Of a DNA stretch of 64,000 nt, positions 9,325-18,071 are shown in pieces; within the stretch, counting starts at the first letter, position 1; each line of letters starts with the position of its first letter. This stretch comes from Dyella mobilis (GTDB lineage Bacteria > Pseudomonadota > Gammaproteobacteria > Xanthomonadales > Rhodanobacteraceae). The translations under genes and the position numbers were made by a program. The notes under the pieces were generated by a model. The model ran no database searches, had not been told where the DNA came from, and worked only from the letters and a program-made list of their open reading frames with translations. The stretch covers positions 1,054,001-1,118,000 of the forward strand of contig NZ_JADIKF010000040.1 of the NCBI RefSeq assembly GCF_016904945.1, given 5' to 3'.

Positions 9325-10727
9325 ACCCATGGCGCCCGGGACGCCAAAGCCTGCGCCGGCGCCTGCTGACCACCGTGATGGTGCCGCTGCTGGTGCTGCT
9401 GCTGCTAAACAGCCTCATCACCTATGTCGGCGCGTTGATCTACGCCAATCACGTGCACGACGAAAACCTGATCGACGACACGCTGGCGCTGGTGCAGATG
9501 ATGGCCACCCAGAGCCAGGATGGCCGTATCTCTCCGCAAGCGCAGTTCCTGCTGGAATACGAACCGGAAGGGCGAAACTATTTCAGCGTGTTCAGCGTCA
9601 AGGAAGGACTGATCGGCGGCAACCCCTCGCTGCATCCGCCCGATGGCGTCTTTACCGCCAGCCCGGAGCCGCGGCTTTACGGCATCCAGATTGAAAAGCA
9701 CGCCTTGCGCGCGGCGAGCGTCATGATGACCAACCCGCGCGACGCGAACGACCAACTGGAAGTCACCGTCGCCGAAACCTTGCACGATCGCCACGTCGAG
9801 GCACGACAGATTCTGCTGTTGAGCATCCCCGCGCAAACCTTGCTGATCGTCGCAGTGTTTCTGCTGGTATGGCTCGGAGTGCGCACCGGCCTGCGCCAGC
9901 TCGATCCGCTGACCACGCAGCTGGCCAACCGCGAACACGACCTTGCACCGATCGGCGATCAGGCCGTGCCGGTGGAAATCCTGCCGTTGACACGCACCAT
10001 CGACGGCCTGTTCGCCCGCTTGCGCGGCATGCTGGCGCTGCACGAGCGTTTTATCGCCGATGCGGCGCACCAGTTGCGTACGCCGCTGGCGGGCCTCAGC
10101 GTCCATGCCGAGCGCGCACAGGCCAGCTCCGATCCGGCAACGATCTCCGATGCGCTCAAACACATCCAGCGCCTGATCCAGCGCGCCAATCGCACGTCGA
10201 GCCAATTGCTCGCGCTCACCCGCGCGCAAACCACCGAACACGACGTGGGCGACAGCGAACCGCTCAACCTGGCGACATTGATTCCCGAACTGGTCGGCCA
10301 GCGCGTGCACGAAGCGCTGGCCGCGAATATCGATCTGGGCTACGACGGCCAATCCGGCCCCTTGTGGATTGACGGCGACCGCCATCGCCTGCAAGAAATG
10401 CTCGACAACCTCATCGACAACGGATTGCGCTATGCCGGCAGCGGTGCGCTGATGACCGTAGAGCTCTGGCGAGACGGTGAGGACATCTGCCTGGCGGTCG
10501 AAGACAACGGCCCCGGTGTACCGCCGGCGTGGCTGGAACGACTGGGCGAACGATTCTTCCGCGTGCCCGGCAGCGATGAAGAAGGCAGCGGACTGGGCCT
10601 GGCCATCGTGCAACGCATAGTCGAATGGCACGGCGCGCGCGTGCGCTACTTCAACGCCAGCAGCGACGGTGGCCTGCGCGTGGAGGTCATTTTCCCTGCG
10701 ATGCCGCACACAGAACGACTGATCTAA
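9321..10727 (+). CDS. Sensor histidine kinase (QseC/TctE-like)
   Basis: A 468-aa membrane kinase: TM1 about 15-42, a periplasmic sensor of about 120 residues, TM2 about 165-188, then HisKA with the H-box FIADAAHQLRTPL (H250) and an HATPase with DNLIDNGLRYA, DNGPGVP and GSGLGLAIV. It starts with an ATG that overlaps the regulator stop, so the pair is translationally coupled. The periplasmic region resembles the 2CSK-N domain of TctE/QseC kinases. The signal is not identifiable from sequence. Confidence 0.92.
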   Translation: MNPWRPGRQSLRRRLLTTVMVPLLVLLLLNSLITYVGALIYANHVHDENLIDDTLALVQMMATQSQDGRISPQAQFLLEYEPEGRNYFSVFSVKEGLIGGNPSLHPPDGVFTASPEPRLYGIQIEKHALRAASVMMTNPRDANDQLEVTVAETLHDRHVEARQILLLSIPAQTLLIVAVFLLVWLGVRTGLRQLDPLTTQLANREHDLAPIGDQAVPVEILPLTRTIDGLFARLRGMLALHERFIADAAHQLRTPLAGLSVHAERAQASSDPATISDALKHIQRLIQRANRTSSQLLALTRAQTTEHDVGDSEPLNLATLIPELVGQRVHEALAANIDLGYDGQSGPLWIDGDRHRLQEMLDNLIDNGLRYAGSGALMTVELWRDGEDICLAVEDNGPGVPPAWLERLGERFFRVPGSDEEGSGLGLAIVQRIVEWHGARVRYFNASSDGGLRVEVIFPAMPHTERLI

Positions 10728-10850
10728 GCCGGCACTGCCGTTGTAAAACTGCTTCCGACAATAGCCCCGGCGCCAATAAAGAATCACAGATCATGGCAGT
10801 CCGCTTCACTGAGGTACCGGAAACTACTCACCGTTTCATTAGCCAGTTTC

Positions 10851-11930
10851 TCAATTTGCCGTCGGCTGCAATCTAAGCCGAAGATCCGGGTGATAGTGAA
10901 CCCGTTGAGGATTCGCAGGATCATCGGGGTTCGGTTCCAACTCCGTCTGCGTCGTTCCCTGCGTTATGCCAGGCTGCTCGCCTTTTCGTACGTAATCCAC
11001 GTCCAGGCTGATTCCTCCTGTCATCCGATCAACACCTGGATAGCGTTGGTTCCCCGGTATATCTGGAGAGCTGACATTTCCGGTATGGGCCTTCCCTAGC
11101 AATGCCACGTAATTGCCGCTATCGGGATCTCTTTGATCCTCTGTGATTTGATTCGAAAGCTCTTTATTGAATCTCCTAATTCGAGCCTCAGCATCACCGT
11201 CATCGACGTCATCCTGCGTTTCTTTGGTTTCTGTTCCACGCAGGCGGATACCGTGCTCACGCGCCTTTTCGAGCAGGTCCTTCGTGTTGTACTGCCCCAC
11301 TCTATCCTTGTAGCTGCTATCAATGTCGTCGACTTCCTTCTTCAACTTCTCTGACATTTTCCCTGTCTTGAAATAATCGTCCAGATCCTTGTTCAGGTCC
11401 TTGTCGATGCCTTCCGCATAAATAGTCTTGACCTTGCCGTCTTTGGCAAGCGAATCCATGTTCTCGATTAGAAAACGTACGCCCGCGTCATTTTCGTGCT
11501 CTTCGCCGATGAACAATCCGTGTGTCTTGTCGAAAATCTTCGAGATAATTTCTTTGCCGCCGGCATTCTGGCTAAACGTAGGGATTTCTGGCCGCGCCAC
11601 TTCCGGTAGATCCGGATGATGAGGCAACGAATCGATATCCGGGCCTTGCTGCAATGGTTTCCGGTCAGTAAGAAAGTCGACGACCTTTTGACACCATTTC
11701 GCGTCGCCACACAACCTTGCCATTATTCCTTCTAACTCCGGCCCGTCCTTTCCGATCTCAACCATCAGCGGGACATTGGGCATCCTGCGCATATTCAACG
11801 ACTGCGAAGGAAATCCGCCTGGCCGTATTGTCGGCCGTGCCGATCCGAGTGTCTTTACGGCATTGAAACCAACCTGCCCCGTTGACTGAGGCGCAATAAA
11901 AGGACCTGCCGGATTGTCACCAATTTTCAT
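10851..11930 (-). CDS. EreA/ChaN-like (TIKI-superfamily) putative effector or toxin protein
   Basis: A 359-aa protein, hydrophilic, with no signal peptide. Residues about 135-285 show the EreA/ChaN-like pattern: LFIGEEHENDAGVRFLI (Gly-Glu-x-His then Phe-Leu), TIYAEGI, and YVALLGKAHTG with a second conserved His. This fold is found in erythromycin esterase, heme-binding ChaN, TIKI proteases and in membrane-targeted effector domains of bacterial toxins. The N-terminal ~120 residues are Pro/Gly rich and unstructured-looking, as in type III effectors. Codon use and GC (about 50%) differ sharply from neighbours, suggesting recent acquisition. ATG 11930 has GGAG upstream at 9 nt; a TTG 15 nt earlier is possible. 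Catalytic activity is not established. Confidence 0.6.
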   Translation of the reverse strand: MKIGDNPAGPFIAPQSTGQVGFNAVKTLGSARPTIRPGGFPSQSLNMRRMPNVPLMVEIGKDGPELEGIMARLCGDAKWCQKVVDFLTDRKPLQQGPDIDSLPHHPDLPEVARPEIPTFSQNAGGKEIISKIFDKTHGLFIGEEHENDAGVRFLIENMDSLAKDGKVKTIYAEGIDKDLNKDLDDYFKTGKMSEKLKKEVDDIDSSYKDRVGQYNTKDLLEKAREHGIRLRGTETKETQDDVDDGDAEARIRRFNKELSNQITEDQRDPDSGNYVALLGKAHTGNVSSPDIPGNQRYPGVDRMTGGISLDVDYVRKGEQPGITQGTTQTELEPNPDDPANPQRVHYHPDLRLRLQPTAN

Positions 11931-11994
11931 CACGAGAGACTCCAAAATGCGATGACTTCACCTCCATCCCAGGAGGCACGTCGCGACACATCAT
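11917..11994 (-). CDS. Possible 25-residue leader ORF overlapping the EreA/ChaN-like gene
   Basis: A short ORF begins at ATG 11994 behind a very good AAGGAG site (8-nt spacing) and ends at 11917, inside the start of the downstream gene in another frame. The SD here is better than that of the main gene. It could be a leader peptide giving translational coupling, or the remnant of a longer N-terminus now out of frame. No homology recognised. Confidence 0.35.
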   Translation of the reverse strand: MMCRDVPPGMEVKSSHFGVSRDENW

Positions 11995-12131
11995 GCCGCC
12001 GACTCCTTTTTGCCACACCCGCAGGCAGGCTTGGTGACAAGTAATTAGAACCGTATTTATCCGACCCAGTGCGAACGTAACCATGCTGGAAGCCGCATCG
12101 TTCCTAAGATGCTCCATCCGCCATACGCGCA
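11995..12131. other. AT-richer intergenic stretch upstream of the effector-like gene
   Basis: Non-coding DNA between the aminotransferase terminator and the leader ORF. It is clearly more AT rich than the chromosome average and must contain the promoter of the leftward effector-like gene, but no convincing -35/-10 pair was found. Together with the gene it forms a compositional island from about 10.9 to 12.1 kb. Confidence 0.4.
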
Positions 12132-12160
12132 TAAAAAAAGGCGGCGCCTGAGCGCCGCCT
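12132..12160 (-). terminator. Intrinsic terminator after the class III aminotransferase
   Basis: On the minus strand a 9-bp GC stem (AGGCGGCGC, loop TCAG, GCGCCGCCT) is followed by a run of T residues. It lies about 85 bp downstream of the stop at 12244. Confidence 0.85.
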
Positions 12161-12243
12161 GGTTTGTCACTTCCCCTGCATGGGAAACTCGACAACAAGC
12201 ATTGTTTCACTACGGACATGCGAGCATCCGTAGCTGAAGTGGA

Positions 12244-13653
12244 TTACATGGCTTTCTTGGCCTTGGTCAGCAACTGGTCGAGCAGCGCGACAGCCAGATC
12301 GATCTCTTCGTGCGTAATGTCCAGCGACGGCGCGAACGTGATCACGTTCTTGTACCAGCCGCCCACGTCCAGCACGAGGCCGATCTTCTTGCCGTTGTGC
12401 TCCAGATCCCCTGCGAGGCCGATGTCGACCATCTTGTCCAACAATGCCTTGTTCGGCGTGAAGCCGTCGTCAGTGCAGATTTCGGCACGCAGGGCCAGGC
12501 CCAGGCCGTCGACGTCGCCGATTTCCTTGTGGCGCTTCTGCAGATCCTTCAGCGCATCGAGGAAGTGCGCACCCTTCTTGGCGACGTTGGTCTCGTAGTC
12601 CAGCTCGTAACCCATCTTGATCACTTCCAGACCCAGCGAGGTACCCAGCGGGTTGGAGTTGAAGGTGGAGTGGGTGGAGCCCGGCGGGAAGATGGTCGGG
12701 TTGATCATCTCTTCGCGCGCCCACAGGCCCGACAGCGGGTTGAGGCCGTTGGTCAGCGCCTTGCCGAACACGATCGCATCCGGCGTCACGCCGAAGTGCT
12801 CGATCGACCACAGCTTGCCGGTGCGCCAGAAACCCATCTGGATTTCGTCGACCACCATCAGGATGCCGTACTTGTCGAGCACTTTCTTCAGGTCCTTGAA
12901 GAAATTCTTCGGCGGAATGACATAACCACCGGTGCCCTGGATCGGCTCCACGTAGAAGGCGGCGTATTCGCACTGGTTGACCTTGGGGTCCCACACGCCG
13001 TTGTATTCGGTTTCGAACAGGCGCTCGAACTGGCGCACGCAGGCGTCGGAATATTCTTCCGGCGTCATGCCCTTCGGGCGACGGAACGGATACGGGAACG
13101 GAATGAACATCGCGCGCTCGCCGAAATGGCCGAAGCGACGGCGATAGCGGTAGCTGGAGGTGATCGACGAAGCGCCCAGCGTGCGACCGTGATAGCCGCC
13201 CTCGAAGGCGAACATCAGGCTCTTGCCGTTCTTGAAGTTGCGCACCAGCTTGAGCGAATCCTCAACCGCCTGCGCGCCGCCCACGTTGAAGTGCACGCGA
13301 CCCTTCACGCCGAACTTCTGCTGCGCGTCGACCGCAATGGTCTTGGCCAGCTCGATGCGCGTCTGGTGCAGATACTGGCTGGCCACCTGCGGCAGCACGT
13401 CGATCTGGCGCTTCAGCGTGTCGTTGAGGCGCTTGTTGCCATAGCCGAAATTGACGGCCGAATACCACATCTGCAGATCGAGGAACGGCACGCCGGCGGT
13501 GTCGTACATCCAGCTGCCTTCGCCGTGGCGAAAAATCTTCGGCGGATCGACGTAGTGCACGGTGTCGCCAAAGGAGCTCCACTCGGCTTCGTCGGCAAGC
13601 AACTGCGCGTCGGGGATCACACCGGTCAGGGCGTTCGGGTCGTAGGCATTCAT
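12244..13653 (-). CDS. Class III aminotransferase (fold-type I PLP enzyme)
   Basis: A 469-aa PLP enzyme. The cofactor lysine is K298 in IVFGKALTNG, the PLP-ring aspartate pair is D269-E270 in MVVDEIQMG, and GGAQAVEDSLKLVR is the phosphate-binding segment. Class III members transfer amino groups from omega positions such as lysine, ornithine or diamines. Annotation pipelines often label this type aspartate aminotransferase family; the real substrate is not deducible. ATG 13653 is chosen over an upstream extension of 96 codons that has no homology. It follows an MtnX-like phosphatase gene by 175 bp on the same strand and ends in a clear terminator. Confidence 0.85.
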   Translation of the reverse strand: MNAYDPNALTGVIPDAQLLADEAEWSSFGDTVHYVDPPKIFRHGEGSWMYDTAGVPFLDLQMWYSAVNFGYGNKRLNDTLKRQIDVLPQVASQYLHQTRIELAKTIAVDAQQKFGVKGRVHFNVGGAQAVEDSLKLVRNFKNGKSLMFAFEGGYHGRTLGASSITSSYRYRRRFGHFGERAMFIPFPYPFRRPKGMTPEEYSDACVRQFERLFETEYNGVWDPKVNQCEYAAFYVEPIQGTGGYVIPPKNFFKDLKKVLDKYGILMVVDEIQMGFWRTGKLWSIEHFGVTPDAIVFGKALTNGLNPLSGLWAREEMINPTIFPPGSTHSTFNSNPLGTSLGLEVIKMGYELDYETNVAKKGAHFLDALKDLQKRHKEIGDVDGLGLALRAEICTDDGFTPNKALLDKMVDIGLAGDLEHNGKKIGLVLDVGGWYKNVITFAPSLDITHEEIDLAVALLDQLLTKAKKAM

Positions 13654-13828
13654 CGAAGGGGTACCAGAGAAAAGTAGAAACGGGAGACTTTGGAGTTCAG
13701 CAATTTTTTCTGCCTCCGCTGCTCGCAGGGGAGGCTTGGGAGGAGGCGTTGAGCATGGCTCATCGCCCTGGGGCGTCACCCCACCCGAGCCCGCCCTTGG
13801 CTTCGCGCAAGGGTGGGCAATGGATATC

Positions 13829-14530
13829 TCAGAAGTTGGAAACCGCCGGCAAAGCGTGGCGCTCGTGCTCGGCCAGCAGGCTGCCATCGAGCAGGCGCGG
13901 CAGCATTTCCAATGCGTCCTCGAAACCGGTGATCGGCACATAAGGAATGCCGGCGGCGCGGCAATGCTCGATCAGGCGGTGCTTGGCGAACACGAAATCG
14001 ACGCGGTCGGCAGCGCAGAAATCGGAAGCGCCATCGCCGATCAGCAAGGTCTTGCCGCCGCTGGTGGCAGCCTGCGCCACGCAAGCGCATTTGCATGTGC
14101 CGCTACGGCATCCTTCGCGCTGGAACGGGGAAGTGAGCTGCCACTGGCGAGGCGGCGTAGCCGGCGCCAGATGATTGGCGGCCAGCGGAAGATGGTCCAG
14201 GCCGTAACGGCCGAGGATGCGGTGAATGGCATAGTCCAGGCCGTCGCTGACCACTCGGATCGGCGTCTGCAGCTCCTGGCAGCGCTCCACGAAACCCGGG
14301 AACGCATGGTCGATCCACAAGCCGTCCAGGTGCGTATCCAGTTCTTCCTTGCGCATGTCCAGCAAGGCTACCTGCCCGCTCATGCATTCGCGCGAGCCGA
14401 TGCGTCCGGCGCGCCAATCCTGCTCCAGTGCTTCCCAACCGGGGCGGCCGAAACGGTCCAACAACGAGTCGATCACGTCTTCGACGGAAATGGTGCCGTC
14501 GAAGTCGCAGAGGATGTTCCAGGCAGTCAC
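13829..14530 (-). CDS. HAD phosphatase, MtnX/phosphoserine phosphatase-like
   Basis: A 233-aa HAD-IB hydrolase: motif I DFDGTISVED with the nucleophile and acid aspartates, motif II VVSDGLD, and motif III/IV LLIGDGASDFCAAD. A cysteine cluster (GCRSGTCKCAC) in the insert matches what is seen in MtnX-like enzymes, where it may bind a metal. MtnX removes phosphate from the 2-hydroxy-3-keto-5-methylthiopentenyl intermediate of methionine salvage; no other salvage gene is present here, so the substrate remains open. Start is uncertain: GTG 14530 has GGAG 10 nt upstream, a TTG lies two codons earlier. Confidence 0.75.
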   Translation of the reverse strand: MTAWNILCDFDGTISVEDVIDSLLDRFGRPGWEALEQDWRAGRIGSRECMSGQVALLDMRKEELDTHLDGLWIDHAFPGFVERCQELQTPIRVVSDGLDYAIHRILGRYGLDHLPLAANHLAPATPPRQWQLTSPFQREGCRSGTCKCACVAQAATSGGKTLLIGDGASDFCAADRVDFVFAKHRLIEHCRAAGIPYVPITGFEDALEMLPRLLDGSLLAEHERHALPAVSNF

Positions 14531-14701
14531 GCGCAAGCCACTCCAGCAGCAGTTCTGACATCAGGGTAAGGGCCATCTTGGCGGCTGGCCCCTTTCGGTC
14601 TCCTTTCTAGGGCCTTAAGCCTCTCGTAAGTAAGCCAAAACCGGGGGCCGACCGGCTATGCTTACAGTTTGCTTGCGCGCCTCTAACGACGGCCCCGACC
14701 C

Positions 14702-16174
14702 GTGCACCAACCTTCCCTGCGCAAATTCCTTCGTATTGGCTGCCTGCCGATGGCTGGACGGCGCCTGCTGCCTGCGCTGGTAGTGACCGTGCTGGCCGCC
14801 GGGTGTGCTGCACCCTTGCCGGAGCTCAAGCCGCCGGTACCCCAGGCCTGGCGCAATGCCGCTGCCACGCCCGCCAATCCGGAGCAGCCGGACCTGCAGC
14901 ATTGGTGGCTGGCCTTCAACGACCCGCAGCTGAACGCGGTGGTACAGCGCGCGTTGGATAACAACCTGAACGTGGCCGCCGCCACCGAGCACGTGCTCGC
15001 CGCGCGCACGCTTTATAAGCACGCCACCGATAAATACCTGCCTAGCCTGAGGGCCGATACCAACCAGGTGATCGAGCCCAATGCGAGCGCCTCCTATTTC
15101 ATCGCCGGCTTCGACGCACTCTGGGAAATGCCGTTCTTCGGCGCCCTCAAGAGCACCCGCCGGCTCGCCAACGGGACGCTGGACCAGACCCACGCCCAGC
15201 TGCGAAGCGCGTACGTCACGCTGGTGGCCGAGGTCGTGCGTTGCTGGGTGGAATTGCGCACGGCACAACAGCAGACCTTGCTGCTCTCGGCCGTGCGCGA
15301 CGCCCAAAGCCAAAAACTGCAGCTGCTCAAGGTGCGCGAAAACCTGAAGCTGGTATCGCCCGCCGAAGTAGCCAGCGCCGAAGCAGAGCTGGCGCGTTCA
15401 GAAATGGCACTGAGCGATCCGCAGCGCGCGATCAACGCCAATGCCCAGCAACTTGCCATGCTGGTCGGCCAACCCGAACCCGATCCGGCCTGGCTGGAAC
15501 AAAGCGGTTCCCAGCCGCAACTGGGCAGTTGGCAGATGACCAGTGCACCGGCCGACATGCTGCGCGCCCGCCCCGAAATAGCCGCCGCCGAGGCCGACGT
15601 GCTTCGCGCCGCCGGCGAAGCGGGGCTCAGCAAGGCGGATATCTATCCACACATCGGCGTGGGCAGCTCGCTGGATTGGTCGCTGACTCTGCTCACCCAT
15701 CACAATGTATTCCGTTCCGGCGAAGGCATTTTCTCCGCCGGCCCGGTGGTGGACATGCCGTTATTCGACTGGGGCATGCGCGTCGCCCAGGCCCATGCCA
15801 AGAACCACGAGCTGCAGGCGGCGGTGTACGCCTACCGGCAGGCCGTGCTGCAAGGCGTGGCTGAAACCGAGACCGCAATGGGCGATCTGCAACAGCTGCA
15901 TTTGCGCGAAGCCGCGGCCGAACGGGCAGCGCAGGCGCTGGATGGCAACGCCGCCGCGCTGGACGAACGCCGCAGCCTCGGCCTGAGCAGCACCCTGGAT
16001 GTGCAGGATGCATTGATCGCTCGACAGAACGCGCAACTCGAACTCATCTCCACCCGTGCCGAACGCGATCTCGCCTACGTATCGCTGTACAAGGCACTGG
16101 GCGGCGCGCCGCTGCCGCCGATCAACGTGGCCGCCGGCTACGACGAAGAGCGCACGCACGAGGGCGCACACTGA
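14702..16174 (+). CDS. NodT-family outer-membrane efflux lipoprotein
   Basis: A 490-aa TolC-like channel subunit. The N-terminus has a lipoprotein signal with lipobox LAAGC (Cys35), then two outer-membrane-factor repeats with long helical stretches (about 60-260 and 285-470). Such proteins trimerise to form the outer-membrane duct of tripartite exporters. Its stop overlaps the permease start (TGATG) and it heads a four-gene operon. GTG 14702 is the upstream start; ATG 14750 gives a more standard lipoprotein signal length and may be the true one. Confidence 0.88.
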   Translation: MHQPSLRKFLRIGCLPMAGRRLLPALVVTVLAAGCAAPLPELKPPVPQAWRNAAATPANPEQPDLQHWWLAFNDPQLNAVVQRALDNNLNVAAATEHVLAARTLYKHATDKYLPSLRADTNQVIEPNASASYFIAGFDALWEMPFFGALKSTRRLANGTLDQTHAQLRSAYVTLVAEVVRCWVELRTAQQQTLLLSAVRDAQSQKLQLLKVRENLKLVSPAEVASAEAELARSEMALSDPQRAINANAQQLAMLVGQPEPDPAWLEQSGSQPQLGSWQMTSAPADMLRARPEIAAAEADVLRAAGEAGLSKADIYPHIGVGSSLDWSLTLLTHHNVFRSGEGIFSAGPVVDMPLFDWGMRVAQAHAKNHELQAAVYAYRQAVLQGVAETETAMGDLQQLHLREAAAERAAQALDGNAAALDERRSLGLSSTLDVQDALIARQNAQLELISTRAERDLAYVSLYKALGGAPLPPINVAAGYDEERTHEGAH

Positions 16175-17307
16175 TGGTCGCCCTGGCGCGCAAGACCCTG
16201 GTGCACGAATGGCGCCGCTTTCTGCCGGCCATTCTCGCGGTAGGTTTCGCCAGCCTGCTGCAATTGCTGCAGGCTGCGCTGGTGCTGGGCATCTTCGGTA
16301 GCGCGAGCGTCTACATCACCGGCTCCTCGGGAGACCTGTGGGCGGGTTATCCGGGTACGCAAAGCGTCAATCTCGGCCGCCCGATCAGCGAAGACATCGC
16401 GATGCGCCTGCGCATGGATCCGGACGTCACCAAGGTGGAACCGTTCCGCTGGGTGGATGCCGACTGGCGCGGCCCGCGCGATACCGGCGGCGTGTCGGTG
16501 TTCGTTTCCGGCATCGATACCAGCCCCGACGCACTGATGTTCTCCAAAGCCCTGCCGCCGGCCCTGCGCGCGCGCTTGAACGAACCGGGCGCGGTGATCG
16601 TGGACAAGGCCGACCTGGACAGCCTCGGCGTAACCATCGGTGACACCGCCGCCATCAACGGCCAACGCGTGCGCGTGGTCGGCGTCAGCAGCGGCCTGCG
16701 TGCACTGGGCGGCGTCAATATCGTTTCGTCGCTGGATACCGCGCGCGTGCTCGACGTCGCGCCTGAAGACGCCGGCATGATGACCTACTTCGTCGCCAAG
16801 CTGCGCGACCCGTCCAAGGCCAAAGCCGTTGCCCAGCGATTGAACGGCTCCGATGCATTCGGGCCGTACACCGTCTGGACGGCCAAAGACTTCGCCCGCC
16901 AATCGCAGTTGTACTGGATGCTGGACACCGGAGCGGGAGCCGGCGTGCTGTTCCTGGCCGGCATCGTCTTCCTGGTCGGCGCGGTGATCACCAGCCAGAC
17001 GCTGATCGCCGCGGTCATCGGCTCGATCCGCGAGTACGCCACCTTGAATGCACTCGGCGTGGGACGCGGCGCGTTGCGCAAGGTGATCATGGAACAGGCC
17101 TTCTGGGTGGGGCTGCTGGGTATCGTGTGCAGCGTCGTGATCGGCATCGTGTTGCTGATCATCGCGCGCAACCGCAGCGTGCCGATGGAACTGCATCCGC
17201 TTACCGCCGCCGCCTGCCTGACGTTGAGCATGGCGCTGGCGATCGTGTCCGGACTGGCTGCGATGCGCAGCTTGCGTCGCGCGGATCCGGCGAGTCTGTT
17301 GAGGTAA
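16174..17307 (+). CDS. ABC transporter permease, FtsX/MacB (DevC-like)
   Basis: A 377-aa permease with one TM near the N-terminus (about 18-45), a large periplasmic domain (about 46-255) and three C-terminal TMs (about 260-370) in the FtsX arrangement. The topology matches DevC/MacB mechanotransmission permeases. ATG overlaps the NodT stop by one base. With the adjoining ATPase and adaptor it should form an inner-membrane complex that pushes a periplasmic or envelope substrate through the NodT duct. Confidence 0.87.
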   Translation: MVALARKTLVHEWRRFLPAILAVGFASLLQLLQAALVLGIFGSASVYITGSSGDLWAGYPGTQSVNLGRPISEDIAMRLRMDPDVTKVEPFRWVDADWRGPRDTGGVSVFVSGIDTSPDALMFSKALPPALRARLNEPGAVIVDKADLDSLGVTIGDTAAINGQRVRVVGVSSGLRALGGVNIVSSLDTARVLDVAPEDAGMMTYFVAKLRDPSKAKAVAQRLNGSDAFGPYTVWTAKDFARQSQLYWMLDTGAGAGVLFLAGIVFLVGAVITSQTLIAAVIGSIREYATLNALGVGRGALRKVIMEQAFWVGLLGIVCSVVIGIVLLIIARNRSVPMELHPLTAAACLTLSMALAIVSGLAAMRSLRRADPASLLR

Positions 17308-17309
17308 CC

Positions 17310-18071
17310 GTGTCCGTATCCTTCCAGACATCGCCAGGCACCTCGCCCACGCTGCAAGCCAGCGGCGTGCGCAAATCCTTCGTATCGGGCCGCGTTGAAA
17401 GCACGGTGCTGCACGACCTCACGCTGGATGTGCGCGGCGGAGAACTCACCCTGATTTCAGGTCCGTCCGGTTGCGGCAAAAGCACACTGCTGGCGATTCT
17501 CAGCGGCCTGCAACCGGCCGACGGCGGCAAGGTGCATGCCCTGGGGCACGAGCTCAGCGGTATGAGCATGCGCGCGCTGGAGCATTTTCGCCTGCAGCAC
17601 ACCGGCTTCGTATTCCAGGGCTTCAATCTGTTTCCGGCGCTTTCCGCACTGGAACAGGTGGAACTGCCGCTCAGCTACATGGGCCTGGACAAAACCACGG
17701 CGCGCAAGCGCGCCATCGATTCGCTGGAAGAAGTCGGCCTGGGACCTCGCATGAGCCTGCGCCCGGCAGAACTTTCCGGCGGCGAAAAACAGCGCGTAGC
17801 CATCGCCCGCGCCCTCGCCAAGCAGCCAGAGCTGCTGTTTGCCGACGAACCGACCAGCGCGCTGGACGCGGCCAATGGCCAGATCGTGATCGACATCCTG
17901 CACCGCATCGCCCGCAACCACGGCACCACCGTGCTGTGCGTCAGCCACGACCCGCGCCTGGTCGGCCATGCCGACCGCGTGCTGGCGATGGAAGACGGTC
18001 GCATTCTGAGCGACCATGTTCCCGACGTATCGCAACCTGCTGCACCCGAGGCCAAGGAGCCCTCTGCATGA
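17310..18071 (+). CDS. ABC transporter ATPase (DevA/LolD/MacB-like)
   Basis: A 253-aa ATPase with Walker A GPSGCGKST, Q-loop FVFQGFNLFPAL, signature LSGGEKQR, Walker B LLFADEPTS and the H-loop VSHD. The FQGFNL and SGGEKQR variants place it among the LolD/MacB/DevA subgroup. It starts at GTG 17310, 2 nt after the permease stop; no ATG is available without entering the permease gene. Its stop overlaps the start of the adaptor gene. Confidence 0.92.
   Translation: MSVSFQTSPGTSPTLQASGVRKSFVSGRVESTVLHDLTLDVRGGELTLISGPSGCGKSTLLAILSGLQPADGGKVHALGHELSGMSMRALEHFRLQHTGFVFQGFNLFPALSALEQVELPLSYMGLDKTTARKRAIDSLEEVGLGPRMSLRPAELSGGEKQRVAIARALAKQPELLFADEPTSALDAANGQIVIDILHRIARNHGTTVLCVSHDPRLVGHADRVLAMEDGRILSDHVPDVSQPAAPEAKEPSA

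Noticed and set aside
10794..10877. A 27-codon plus-strand ORF after the sensor kinase
   Set aside because: No convincing SD, overlaps the end of the convergent gene, no homology recognised.
13770..13815. GC-rich hairpin between the MtnX-like and aminotransferase genes
   Set aside because: One mismatch in the stem and no T-run on the minus strand; may be REP-like but too weak to list as terminator.
13829..14530. Naming the HAD phosphatase mtnX within a methionine salvage operon
   Set aside because: No mtnA, mtnB, mtnD or other salvage gene is nearby; the symbol would over-claim.
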